This document shows, piece by piece, positions 26,201-41,200 of a DNA stretch of 64,000 nt. Position 1 is the stretch's first letter. Every line of letters begins with the position of its first letter. Source of the DNA: Nipponacmea schrenckii. Taxonomy: Eukaryota; Mollusca; Gastropoda; Lottiidae. Below the pieces are notes generated by a model, which saw only the letters and a list, made by a program, of their open reading frames with translations, was not told the origin of the DNA and searched no databases. The stretch covers positions 23,591,398 to 23,655,397 of the forward strand of contig JAUJPP010000003.1 of NCBI GenBank assembly GCA_030562195.1. The letters are read 5' to 3'. A program made the translations under genes and the position numbers.

Positions 26201-29200
26201 TATTCAAATAACATAAATTGTTCCAGATGTTTTAAGGGTACACGAAAAATTAATTATCTTTTTTAATTCTGTTGGTGGTCCACACTTTTATAATGTACAG
26301 TAATTAATCCTGAGGGTAGAGATCATATTAAATAAAGAAACACAATTTTATGGTGTATTTTATTGTGCACAAAGCTTCATCAATTTACTTTGTCAATATC
26401 AGGAGTAGTATACCATAAAATTGTGTTGTTATTTAATAATGTCTACGTCCAATTATCTGTTTTTCTATTCTTCTACTTGTGTGAACAAATTAATACTAGG
26501 CAACAAATAAAATGATAGAAATATAAATTGTTACTAATTATTTGATTATCATTATATAATCAAGATTATAAATCATATTGATTGAATTAGAACATCTGCA
26601 GGATCTGTTAATTATATTATAATCAATATATTAACCTCATATCCTCTATTATTCAATATTAAGCTTTAGGTTTCACATTTGGCATCCTTCATCTATGCGC
26701 TAAATTCAATAGTAACCAATCCCAATTTATCCCAGTCTTTATTTTATCATGCCTCTATTTTACATTCTCATTATAAAACAACAAAGAGACAACTACCTGT
26801 TAGTGATATAATAGACTAAGAAAACATTCTTTAAAACATTATTATAGGATATAGATACACAGCATTTCATATCATATACTTTAACAGATTCTATTCTCAT
26901 ATTTGTAAGAAACTGTTAGGGTTGGTAGGTAATTGTAACTAATCATTATAAAACTGGGTCCACACTGTTATATGAAACCTCCCATCCTTACACTGTTTAT
27001 GAAGAAGGATTGCATTATCATGAGAGCTACCTACATCCTGTATGATAATTGTCCGTTTGGTTTAGTACCTGGTTTTTCAAAAACTTGTGTTTAAAATTTG
27101 TAGTCATAAAAAGAAAACAACAAATTGGTGTATATTGTGAACAGGCTCCCTTCAAGACACATCACCAATATTAATACATTAAAGTATAAAAGAGAAATTA
27201 AAAAGCTAAATTTCTGACAAATGGCCAAATTTCATCTTAAATGTTTTCAACCCTATGTTATGATGATAAACATTGTTTATAATGTGCAGTTTATACAAAT
27301 AAACACTGCTGACACATAGCTATTACAGTAATAAACAGATGTTTGAATGATATTAGCCTAGTAGACAGGTGTGTTATCTGCCTGATAGACAGGTGGTTCT
27401 ATAAATTTTCTACCTAGTAATTTTATACATGTATTATTTACATATTACTATCTTTATTTCTTTTTGATGCCTTGATTTCATGAAACCAAAACCATTGGAT
27501 TTAAAGAAAAACACAAGTTCTATCAATTTATCAAAAACTTCAAGCCAGACTTCAGCAAAATTTTCCTTTCATTTCCTCAGTGTTATCAAACAAGTAGCAG
27601 ATGAAACTTTTTGAAGAAAATGAAATTTTAATGATTTTACACCAGTAAACTGCTTAATCAGATTCTGTTGCTTTAAATTCATTCCACTGAAGTTTCTCTC
27701 AAAACAGCTGTCTTCAATGAAAACTTATTTTAATTGAATAAAGTTTAATAATATTTTATATTTTTTTTTTCGCAACTTGCCCTGTTTCTCAAAACCTTAT
27801 TCATCTGAATCGAAAAAAAAATCTGAAAAATTTATTCAGAGATTTGTTAAGAAACTAGCACTAGTTAATGAAGACATGCTTCCACTATAATATAACCACT
27901 TACCATAGGCATTAACAGGATAAACACTAAATAGAAACTTATAATCCAAGAGTGTAGGTTATATACTAGATCCATGTCTATAGATAGACAATTTCGTCTT
28001 ATTTACATCTTCTCTCAATCACATCATAGAAATAACAGTTCCGACTGAGAAATAACCATCATTTATAATCCTCTTGGTAAGATTTCTCTGGAATTTTAAT
28101 TTCAAAATTACCACAAATTTGTTTGATCCCACTACTTCCCTAGAATACAAAAATAACTTCTTCTAATAGAACACAAAACTACTTGCACTTCAATGAAGGA
28201 AACTGCTTCAAGTGTTTCCAATTGAACTTCAAACCACACACTATTTTTACTATGAGGACTAACAGTTGGCAATGATCCAAATAATCAGCTGATTTCCATG
28301 TAGGACACACTTCGTGATTCACATACAAATCATAGTAATACTGGCGTAATATTTTCTCTTATATATTTCGTAATAAGACTTCGTTCTTTAAGACTCATAC
28401 TAAAAATAAGTGAATCATGGATGGATTGTTGGGAAAAAAGTGATTAACTATTCGTCTAATTAGTTACAAGGAATTGATTTATGTTGAAAAGACATTTGGT
28501 GTGGAGGCTAAGTGAATGATTGCTTAGACAAATGACAATACAGTATAGATCAATATAGAGTTATATAGGAGATGTTTTGTTGTGGCTGTATTTGACTCTA
28601 TTTCATTGTCTCCTGATCAGTCAATTTCTACCAGTATTGATCTATTTTATATTATATTATGATAGCCAATGTATCATGTACCTCATAGGATGTGTCTGAC
28701 ACACAATAGATAGAAGTCAATTATTTCTGCATTAATTCTGAAGTCTGCTTTCAGTTCTTCTGCATGCCATTCAATATTACATCATCTCCACATCATTTCA
28801 TTTTGGTATAATATCTTAATACAGCAAAATTTGACATTAGCTTCCTAAAGTAAGATACTAGCTTCAGACAATAACGGTACCACTTCTAATTTTATATATC
28901 AATAGTAACTACAGATGATTTTAAAGACCAAATTAATTCAACACTATTTTTAGTTCAATTGTTGGCTTGTCAGTCACTCGGGACTTGAGTCAAATAGTTT
29001 TACAACAAACTCTTCAGTTGCTAGATTCCTTATCCACCTCCACTCCTGTATTTCCATTATGTCACTCAATTAATGACTATTGCGAGGTTACGAAACAGAG
29101 AAGAGCTTGAATAATGTTTTGTTTAGGGAATTCACAGCTTTGGTCATTGGAAAAGTAAATTAAGCATTGACCTCTTATTAACCACTAAGGCTCAATGTTA

Positions 29201-32200
29201 CTGAATTGGAATTCACAATTTTTCTCACTTATTTGTACTTTAAGTGAAGGAAATTGTGAAAGTATAGGGTATGAATTTCTACATTGACAATACAGTGACA
29301 ATAATAATGGTAGAAGTTGTATTAGAGAAGATTTATATGTCTGGTTTAACTCCAGTATTTCATGTTTCCATTCTATTTCATCCGATCAACACCTCATCAT
29401 GGTTTAAAATTGACAAAGAACAGAAACAACTTTTGAATGAAAATTTACTGATAGGTCATGTTTAGTCTATTGGGATGTAAGCTAAGCCAATGCTTTCTGT
29501 AATAATGATTCTGTGAACCTAAAACATCACTCCCATAGATTTTATCATATTTTATCATTAAAGAGATAATTTTTTAACTCAAAAAAGACTAAAAAATTAG
29601 TTGAAACAAGTGCCTAATTGCTTAATCATTCAACCTGAGAGAACAGGTGATCCAGTGTCTGAAACCAGAGAAGGATAAATAAAATTTTTCAATTTTCCAA
29701 TTTTCAAATGGTACATTTTTATCAGGAATATCTAAGCAATGATATCATGTTCCATGCCATTGACATAAAACATGGTTCTGAAAATCTGAAAATGCAGAAA
29801 GAAGAAACAAGAGAGAAGGGAAAAATTGCCAGTTAACTGAGCTCCAATCTAAAGTTAAAGTGAAGAATGGACTATAGGAATGTTATAAGTCAAGTGAAGA
29901 TAAAAGAGTTGATAACTGGATATGTGTGATATGATATTGATATCGTGTGATATGATATGTATTACTAAGACCTTCTTATCATATCCTAAACATTGACACT
30001 CAGATAATAAACTCATTACCTTTCATTTTCTATTCAATCAATACATAAACTAGGCTTTATACATATTTTTCTAAATAGGTGTGGTATATACTTTATCTCA
30101 ATAGCAATTAATGACAGACACAGTCTGAAGAGGTAGATGAAGCAAGGTTGGGCAGCAAGAGAATTTCAGGAAAAAGGAAGAAACGGAAGAAGATTAATAG
30201 AGGAACTATTCAAAATGTCTTAATTCTTTACTTTACTAGAGTAAATGGCAGCATTTTCCTCATGATTAAGAACTGTATCTAGAGTATATATCTGGTGTAA
30301 CATCACACAATACCAGGGTTAGCCGGAAGAGAGACATTAACTAGTCATCTAGTAACGAACCAATCAAGCACTCTATTCTCTGATAGTTGTATAGTACAGT
30401 ATAGAGTTGGTTTATCATTAATCCTACTGACAGTTGATAAGACAAGAGATTAACACCTTCTACAGTCAGATCTCATTTATCATTTTATATCTATCTAAAT
30501 TTCTGCCTAATAACAGGATATAGTAGTAGTTCAAATTAAGGACTTTCAATTTCATTGATCCCTTTAAATTCAATGAGCCCCATGCTTGACCATTCAACCG
30601 TGACCACCAGATCTGTTTCAGCAATAAAAACATTAAAAAAATTCGAAGCGCAAAACCTAAGTCTAAAATAACAGTTTGGCAATACATTAGTTGCAGCAAA
30701 TGAACTATTCATAGGAAGTATATCAAATTCTATAAAAGTGTTTCATCATGACAAGTGGTATGAATAGGAAAAGTTTTAATATTGATGAGAAATGAAACTA
30801 TTCTTCTAAATATCCATAGAAATGTGGCAATATTTCATTACATTTTTCTAATTTTATGATATATTAAGGGTCACAGTAGTCTTGGAGTATTCTTTCTCCA
30901 CCTGACTGGCCTCATAGTGACAATCAAATAGCAACAAATGTTTCTGAAGAATTTCTGTATGAAGATCTATTTTATTATAAAGCCAGTTTTGTCTGTCAGA
31001 TGGTCAAGAACAATCCTCATTATTCTTCCTCTTTTCTCTCATTAGAAACTGACCACTTCAATCAACTGGTCAAATACTGGTCAAGTATATCTAGTGGTCA
31101 ATAGTTAATCAGATTGGAAGAAGGTGGGTAGTCAATACCTCGCTTGTTAATAGACATCTTTCTTTTATCAAACTTTGTTCGATCAAATCAATCCTTTATA
31201 CCAATCTAAATCTATAGGAATACCTTCTACAAGTGCTTATGTCTTCCACATTGAATTGTATCATAATAGAAATAAAGCTCTAAATCTTTGATATAACAAA
31301 TGCTATTTCTATCTACCCATATTTTCAAACAAAAACTGTCTGATTCAATATTTCTCATATCACTTGACCTTTAAAAACTAAAAGAAAACTATGAATATCA
31401 TGAATTACTCTATAGATACAATATAATATAGGTTTGATCCAGTAATCTCATAAGATAAGAATTCAAATTTTTTCAATTTACAATTCTAAGGTATCCATAA
31501 GAAAATTTCACCATATCATTTCACTTCAGACAATTTACTTTGAAGAATGTTAATACTTTTATAAAGGATGAGTTCAAAAAATATAAAAATATCGTAATAA
31601 AATGTATTGAATAAGATGACTTTGATGTTACAAGAGTAGTTGGATTATGATCTGTTTTCAATAATTTCTAAGTAATTTTTCTATCAGCAGATTACTGTAT
31701 AATCTATAGTATTAACCCTCAGGGAACGCTCTAGTTCTTTTAATGAAGAATGTATTAAATATTTGATGAAGTTGTTATGGTATCTTTATCTAGAAATATC
31801 AATTTAAACATCATTACACTGTAGTAATCTTTAACTAGTCCCTTGGTATCGTCTTTACACCAGTACTACTTCTTATTCTGTTTCTGTTATTCTAGACTGA
31901 GCTGCTAGCAAGTTGTTAGGAGGCAACCCATCACTAGGGTGGAGACCTGTAGGTCCCTGCTTGTGAGACTTATGCCCAACCATTTGCACTTCCTCAAAAT
32001 AGTCTTCAGTTCAGCAGCTCAATGAATACACTTAAGAATCACCAGAAATGCCTTCCTTGGGCTCCTAGTTGTAAAAATTTCCTTGCGGTACTTGGGGCCT
32101 CAAGGCTACACCTGATGCTCCAGGACCAAAAAATATTCAGGACCCCTTCAAAGATTCCGTCCTGGTGAAATCTCTTCATTAGTTCTGGTCATTGCTTATA

Positions 32201-35200
32201 TGGTATGCTGTTTGTCATTTGTATAAATAATATATGTGCTCAGAACAGATTCAATAACCTATTCAACCACGAAAGTGATTTCATGTTAGAACACCAGATT
32301 TGACAAACTTCAGTAGAGATAACCAATTAAGACATCTGTAAGTTTGAGTCTGGTTAACTCCTGTGTATACTGGACTATTGATTAAAGATAGTCTCTCTGT
32401 TTGATACCTGTGAAGTATTTAGCAACTCACTGTGAACATATGGTACTATTATGTCTACAAGATTTAGGGGTTCGAATACTAATTGATGTCATGTGGGACC
32501 ATATTCATATGAACAAATATTTCTCATACATCTCCTAATTCTTAAACTCTTCACAGTATATATCATTATTCATTTTCAGCATTAATAAACTTAGATTATA
32601 TTTTAGCTAAGAGGGCCACGATTCAAGTATTTTTAAAAGTTTGTTTGTAAAATTGCATTACATGTATTTATTTCAATAACTAACCTCTTTTTTTCTTTGA
32701 AATGAAATGAATGGAGTTTTACGTCCTACTCTTCTGCACTCTTTTTTTCTTTACTAGGGACCTTATTACACTGCTGCACATAGAGAACATTTTTGGGCTA
32801 TCTCTTGTTACTTACACAGTGATATCACATTTCTAATGTATTTCAGTTTTTTCTATTATGTCACTTGAAAGTAAGATAACTTGAGTCATTGAATATCAAA
32901 TGAAGATTGCACTAAAGTCAAACCTAACAATAGGTTTAAATATAATATGTACTTTCAAAGGTATGACAAAGCATAAAATTTGTAAATTATTTAATTTTAT
33001 TTTCTTAATCCAAGGCAACAGCTTTCAGGTAATTCAAAGAGAATTTATTAAAAATGGAATCATTATTACCACAAAAAAAAAAGTTGCATTTTCTAAGACG
33101 TATTTAAAATCAATATATGGCAGAACTGTCTATCAATTATAAACCAGCATTAAAACTTAAACAAAGACCATTGTCAACACCTGGTCTACAAAACAAAGAA
33201 TTCCATTTTTTATATTGACTTTCTGTCAACAAAGAAATTGACAGAGACTGAAAAATTAATGTCTATTTTTATGAATCATGAACAAAGAATTATATAAAAC
33301 AAAATATTAATTTCTGTTTAGTGTGTATTATTTTTAACAAGTTGGTTTAATGTCAAAATAGTTGGTCTCTGATATATCTGAAGTTGACTGTAATGATGAG
33401 GAAACACTTGTTTAAGGTCATCAAATATAGGCTAGAATAACACCATTTTCTACAAAAAATTATTCCAAAACATCCCAAATCAGAACTGCACTAAACCTAC
33501 AGAGCCTGTGTCTATTTTTCTTTAATTAGCAAGCATGAAATCACAAAAATTTTCTTTTGAAATGTTGTGTAATAAAATAAATTTATTGCATGTTCCATTA
33601 TTCTTCAGCAAAGTGATTTCAACCAAGCATACAGAATAAAACGAGCCTATTCAACCCCAGGTAATAAATTCTTACATCACACTTTGATGTGACATCATCA
33701 TTTAGATGTAAATTGGAAGTTAATTTTGTAATTATTCAAACACACTCCTTTCCTTCCTTTAATCAGTGAAGAGTTAATATGAGACTGGATAACCTTGGTG
33801 AAGTTAGGACAATATAATCATGTGGTGTCTGCTGCCTAATAACTGGTAATCAAACATCATTCCATAAAATCATCGAAAAAAAACAAACATTCTATATTTT
33901 TGATTAGATTTGAGCAAATGAAGATGTACACCACCACAGTATACTCTAGCTTGTCGTGACAAAACTTGCAGCTCACTCTCCTTTAAAGGGATAATTGGTC
34001 TTAGAATAAACATAAAATTGTAAACTTGGCCAACAAGAGCTCTATTCAACAGTAAATATACTGCTGCCATAAATAACATAAAAAAAAATAAATATCCAAA
34101 AAAACAAAGTCATTATCCATAAAGATGCAATTGATTATTGGCTCACTCGACTTCTTTAAGTACAGATAAAATCTTAAAAGTGTTTCTTGAATTTACGTCA
34201 TATCATATTGGTGAAAGGTGTGGGACTGTGGGTGAAAGGGTAAATTTAGTACTGAAACCCACTTCATTAGTAGATACAAGGCTACAAAAATACCAAATGA
34301 AGGAAAAACCAATTAAATCCAATCCTATTGTTTTAATGGAAACCATATCTCAGTGGAATATTTTCACCGTCTGTACAAGCAGAACTGTGAAAACCTAATA
34401 AACTCATTTAGTATGGAATGAAAGTCTAAATTATGAGGCACAGAAATCAATAAAAAATAATCAGAAATAATTGTCCAAAATGTTCTCCCAGATTTAACTT
34501 GCTAATTCAAAAATATATGTGCTATATCTATTTATTAGCTATGTGTTAAAATTCACAAGGACAACTTTAAGCAACATTAGAGAAGTAAGCTGGGGTGTTT
34601 CATGATGTAATAAAGTTGATGAAATTTAGAGAATTACTTTTGTAGTTAATTCAAAAACCAGTTGCCTGAAGATCACATCAAAAAGCAATCATGTTGGCAA
34701 TTCTGGCACACAGGTTGTAGGTTTATGATAAGGTTGGTATATATCAGACAATATAGTAAATCAATAATAACATAGAATCATATCTACTAACCTGATTTTC
34801 AGCTTGTAATATGTGTAAATTGATTAATAATCCATAGATTACAATATATCCTAGATAATATGACTTCCACATTTTATATTATATATCTAATAACACATAT
34901 TATAACACTGTATAGTATCCTTGTATACCGGTATCCTAACAATATAGGTATCCCTTCACTGCATGCTATTCCAGACACTATGTCCTATTCCTAACACAGT
35001 ATGGTATCCCTTCATTGAAAGTTATCCCTGAAGGCTATTTCTTGACTGTAGGCTATCCTCTTGACAGTAGGCTATCCTCTTGACTGTAAGCTTTCCTCAG
35101 TCTGACTGAACCTTAATAACCCCCTTAATACATATATTGACATATGTCCACTCCTTTATGTACTTGAGGAAATGTCTTGTAGATCCTTGTTATTAAAGTA

Positions 35201-38200
35201 ATCATTAAAAACAATCAGAAGATACAAAACACATCTGGTTTAAATCCTGAACACAAATTGATAAATTGGCTCAATCTACCTTCACTGGTCTTAAATTAAT
35301 TAAATCAAAGCTGAAATATGTGGTGTATCCTGGCCACACTTCAGTCAGTAATATGACCTCTAGAAAGGTAAATAAAACAATCTCTATCATATACCTTGTC
35401 ACATAAACAACTTGAATACTAATAAAGATACATAGTCAGATCTGGCCTCAATTTATTAATTTAATTTTACGCTACTCATAAATTAAAAATGTCTCACTTT
35501 AGCTTAGTGTAAGTCTTTAAACTTAAGCTTGATATATGGCCAGTGAATTATTTAACATGTTGACACCTTAAAATGTTCACTGTAAACTTTCAGAGGCTTT
35601 CCTGACAAGCTGCTATATCCACACAATGAGTTTACCAATCAAAATGAAGAAAACCAACAAGATGTTTGTGTTATGATTCAACTAGCGCTAGTCATACCAT
35701 AAAATGTCAGACAGTGAAATAAACATGTGTTCATCAGGTATATTCCAATCCAAATGTTATTATACTAAAAACATGCTTCTAGATATTGAACTTTAGATGA
35801 TGCTACCTGTATCATTCTGAGATTATACATTTCCTAGTAAGATATCTTTCTGTAAAGGACTCTTTATCTCTGATAAAACAACTATTTCACAAGACTCCTG
35901 TAACTATATCACTATAGAAATTTAGTTATATCAATCTGAATTTTTTCCAGTCAAATATATGGACTCAGTCGGCTCTGGATTACCTAGTTTTCTCGCTACA
36001 TACACTAAACTGGACCAGAATAAAATCCTATCTATACCACTCAGGAATCATTCTTTATTTCTCTATTGTCACTCTGGATTCTTCAACAAATAACATTAGA
36101 TAATGTCCTTGTTAATCACATCTACCAATCCTGTCTTCCAATGTATCACAAGAATTGTAACTATCCTTCTTTACCATTCCTTCTTATAATTATCTCTCGG
36201 GATTCTTATTCACTTCTAAGTCATATTTATGTACCATGCCATACTCTGGTCACCTTTCAACTGTTCAAACTACAGATTACTCTGCTCTCTCAAAATCACT
36301 CTAGACTGGACTTCATTACACAGATTGTGTTACCTCTACTCTACTTGGGTTAAAACAATTTAATGACTGGAGGCTAGGACACTGTTCAGCTGTCAGTTTC
36401 TATTTAAATATAATTATCATCTACCTTTCTCCCTCTTTCACCTGCAGATAAAACAAATGTCAAGGTCACTACTATGAAGTCAATGTTGTTGTCCTTTTAA
36501 CAATTTTTAACTTTAAAAGATATTGAATCTGAATCACCTGAGAAAAGTACACTTTAACTTATGACACAAATAATTTTTTAATATTTTAAGATCATATCAG
36601 AAACGTGTTGAAAAGATTTTCAAGCTATCTTGTTAAACCATTTCAAAGCCTAAAACCTTAATAAAAGAATTTAAAATGTTCTTGTCATGAACGGCAAATA
36701 AAAACCTGCAGCTGTAAATTATAGGCTATCTTATCTTGTCAAACTTCAATATAAAACTTTCACAAGTATTTTCTGATATAACTCAATGAAAACATTATTC
36801 AACATCTTTACCTTCATTAACTTATCTTAAAAATACACTTTTTAACTTCTTAATATACTTAAAACTCTGATAAAATCATTCATATTTCTAATGAAAGCCA
36901 TGAAAATTAATCATGTAAAAAGTTGAACATCTTAATCAAATCCACTCAGATATATTTTAACAAATTTTAAAGTAAATTTGAATGAAAACTATTGGCAAAC
37001 CTTCAATTTAAATATAAAGAATATTTCACAGCTTGATATTTCCGATATCAAAATATACCATAGTTATATTTCAGTGGTAAGCCAAGTCAAAGCAAATACA
37101 AAAACATATGATAGATCCCAGTATGGGAAGCAAATATAACACAGATCAATTCAAGTATGTCTGCAGATCTTTCCAGATATCTGTTCACTGTGTGCAGATC
37201 AACCTTGAGATAAAATGCTACAAACTTATATAATAAAGCCTATCACACAGGTAATTCATAGTATTTAAACTGACCATATTAATACCATGAAATAAGTAGA
37301 TTATCAGAGATAATCTCCTGGATTTAATAATAAATCTTCAGTCTTTATCTCTTCTATTTCAATATTAAAACATTCTTATAGTACAAACCACTTTGATGTA
37401 CCAAGAGATCAAACCAAGATCAATCAATAAGGTAATGCAAAAACCAAATACAACCTTAGTTTGCCTATTTTAGAACCCAAATCAATACATTGGTTGAATA
37501 AATTTCCAGATTAACAAAACAATTTACTTTTAATAGTAATCATAGAACTGTTCTAGAATTGTGGTGACTAAAAAACAGAAGCTTCTATTTATGAAAACAT
37601 AAACTCTGTTTAAAAATATTTACATGGTTGCCTATGACCAGATCCATCAGCCACACAATTCAACATGAAGTGAACCATTTCCTAAATCTGACTTCCTTAA
37701 ACTTAGAAAGCATCCACTGTAAATCATTACATCTCCCGTGTTTTCTTAATTCTAATAAACACTGTACTATGTCGATAAATATTGAACTTGGCAAACATCA
37801 AACAGTGAGTGACCATAACCTCAACAGATTAGACCGGTCAGTCTGTGGTCTAACAACTTCATGCAGATGATGACTCATTACTGACCACAACAATACAACA
37901 ATGCTAGTCTTTTGTTCGTATCCATTACAATTAACAGCTTACAATAGTGGTGACCTTTACTGGACTTAAGTGACCATTAATACTGCTAATAATGAACTAA
38001 TAGTAGACATGAATATATATCAGATAATTAGTACAGGATCAATGTTAATAATCTAATGTGACTAGTATTATTATTTATAACTTTTCTCACAGTATATTAG
38101 TAGGTATACTAGTTTTAAACAACAATGTTTATCACAGTCAGCAGGTTCCAGAAAAGATCCTCTTGATCATTTTACAATTTTTAATAGACTTACAAATAAA

Positions 38201-41200
38201 TATAATGCCAAAGAACTCATTGTTTTATATAAATTTAGTGTATGGGATTTTGGTCTAACACAACTACTTGTGACCTAGGCCAGTGCTTCTATAGGAGAGT
38301 ATCTCTTATAACACCCTTAACCATGTTTTACCAAATAACTGGTAAATGCATAGGCATAAAACCAAAATGTCTGATAACAATCTGCAATGCTATTCATATA
38401 AATTATAATTTGAACCAACCTACTTACACAACTTCCATATACACTTCAAACATTTATTATACACTTTCAATTTTACTTCATTCCTAACAAGGATAAGATG
38501 AAGGGACAGTGAGATATGCAATTGATCTTTAGAGTAAACAACCTTCTAATCTAATAAACAAGTTCACACAAATATTCTAATTCTTGCTGTAATACCTTCT
38601 GTCAACAACTCAATCTGTCCTTGATTCAAAAACAAAGCAAGAATGTTGGACATATAATATCATAATTCGCACATCATACTCTTTCTATTTGTTAGAACTA
38701 AATATATAATCTATCAAAGGTGACAGTGGTAAAAGTCAAGGATCTCTCCCTGAGACTTGTATATTCTAATATTAATATCACTTCATAGAGATCTAATTCT
38801 TTCAGATCATTGTGTTGAAACAAACTACTCTTTCATTTCTTCTTCACTGTGTATTTTACCAGCATGTTCTGTGTTTGAGTTTGTCCGAAAAATTCTGGTT
38901 GTGTCTGGCACGAGTCTGGCACAAACTCTCCATAGAATCAACCTGGAAAATTAGACCATGGCAAATTTGGTTGACTCAGGACTCCATTAAAAGTCTTCAT
39001 TAAAGCCTCAAATATTATCCTTTGTACTGATAACATACAATACATAAAAGCTACCTGTTCTTATTTCAATATTTTAAATTTATACAAAAATTTTAGTGAT
39101 ATGTATCAGTTATACTCAAGCTAATGTTATATTTCCTTTCAATGAACTAGTCTTGATACAATATTACATTACCTGTGGCCTTCTTCACGCTTTACTGATT
39201 TTACATTATTTATAAAACCACATGCAGTTTTTTTACATGATGACAATGGAAGTCAATTTAAATTCTTACAATACAACCAAATTGCCATGACCTCATAATT
39301 GAAACTGTCTATTAGATTCTTAATAAAGGTGTTTGCTTTTGTTATCAGTTTAATATTTGCTAAAAGAATATGTGAGAATGTTCTTATGCTATACCATACT
39401 GTTTTCCTCAAAATAGCCCAGAGAAACATGAAATTACAAGGATAGCAAACCTCTTGGCATTATCCATAACCTTTGAGGTAAAAAAGAATCTCTAGTCATA
39501 ATGAGTTTTTCAAGGTCACCAGAATTTCACATGCCAACCATTGGAACTGACAACCACCATTTGTTTGAAGTCAATATTCTCTCTAAGTCTCTAACCACTG
39601 TGTATTCCTTAAGCGGCATTTGGTAGTAACAATAACTGGACACAATTTAATTGATAACAATTACTTTATTAAATTACATGCGACCATGACGTTCAAAGGA
39701 TGATACTCTCATCTTTATCAAGCAGTGTTTGTTATCTATAAAATTCTGCCCCGTAATTAACCAACTGTGCAACGGCCATTTTTGTTTTTTTGCCTATTTA
39801 AACCAACAAATCCTCCAATATATCTGATAATTCTGAATAAGATTAACTTGAATGCTGATAGACTGTAAGAAATGTTAATTCTGAACACCTGATGCTGAAA
39901 CTTCTCAGATTGGATAAGGACAGTATAATAAATTCTGATTCTTGGCACAAGACAAACTCAAAACTAACTGAACAACCAAAACTACAAGGATAGTTCACAT
40001 TGAAAAAGAAGCTATATACTATCATTAACCATTTACTGAATCAATAATAGAATATTAATGTTATGAAATATCAATGTGATGGAATATCAATGTTATGGAA
40101 TATCAATGTGATGGAATATCAATGTGATGGAATATCAATGTGATGATAACCAACATGATTCCTGATACTACTAGCTATTATTCCACTTGTCTACAGACTG
40201 AATAAAATCAATGACATGTTGAAATGTTTAAACTAGATTTTATTAACAATAAATAGGCTAACTGTTGATTTAGTTTCAGTTAAAAACTAGATGTCAACAT
40301 CAGACTTTATAAAATAACTCATAGTTATATCTATAATAGACTACTGATGATCTTCACCCCAAAACATACCTGAAATCCAAAATACCACCTAGCAATACAT
40401 TTGTAGCAGCAAATGAACTATTCATATGATAAAGTATGTCAATCAATCATGCTGAAAATGCCATTAGGTGTCTTTAAAAGAGTAAGCATACCCTAGCTGG
40501 AGGAACAGATGCAATTAGTGCCCGGAGATCATTTCTGATCTAGGCTTCATAACCAACCTTATTATAAACTAACTGCTGCAAAATTACATGATTTGAATCC
40601 CTCTGCCATCAAAATGCTAACACATACATTAATTTCAAAGTATTACCAAAAACTGCACAGAAAAGAAGAATAATATTGAATAGTTTCAAATTTTTAACAT
40701 GGTGTCCATTAACAGAAAACTACTTAAAAGAAATATCACTTGCACAAAATAGAATCGCCATGTAGAATCATCAAATATCACAAAATAGAGTCTATATGTG
40801 ATATAGATTTATCAGATGTTAGATTTATCAAACACCTAATTCATTTCACTTTTTTGAAGACTTATAGAAAAAAAAATCTTTTGATAATACCTAAACAAAG
40901 ATTCCCATTACACCATACAGTACACTTTCACATATTGTCTTTCTGTTCACTCTAAAGGCTGTCCTTCACAATAGTCCACATCACAATAGCAACTAACAGC
41001 AGATCTAACTGATGACTACAATAGAGACTATAGTATCAGTAAGGTATATTGATCCACTATTTATTAATTTACTGTAGGAATAAGTTTATTGTCTTCTATC
41101 TTCATTTTGTATCTGCTGTAACTGAGTAGCAGACGCGACATGTCTTTCGAACTCTACTTTATTCCACTAGTTCTACTTGGTAGACAAGTAAAAGATTTTT

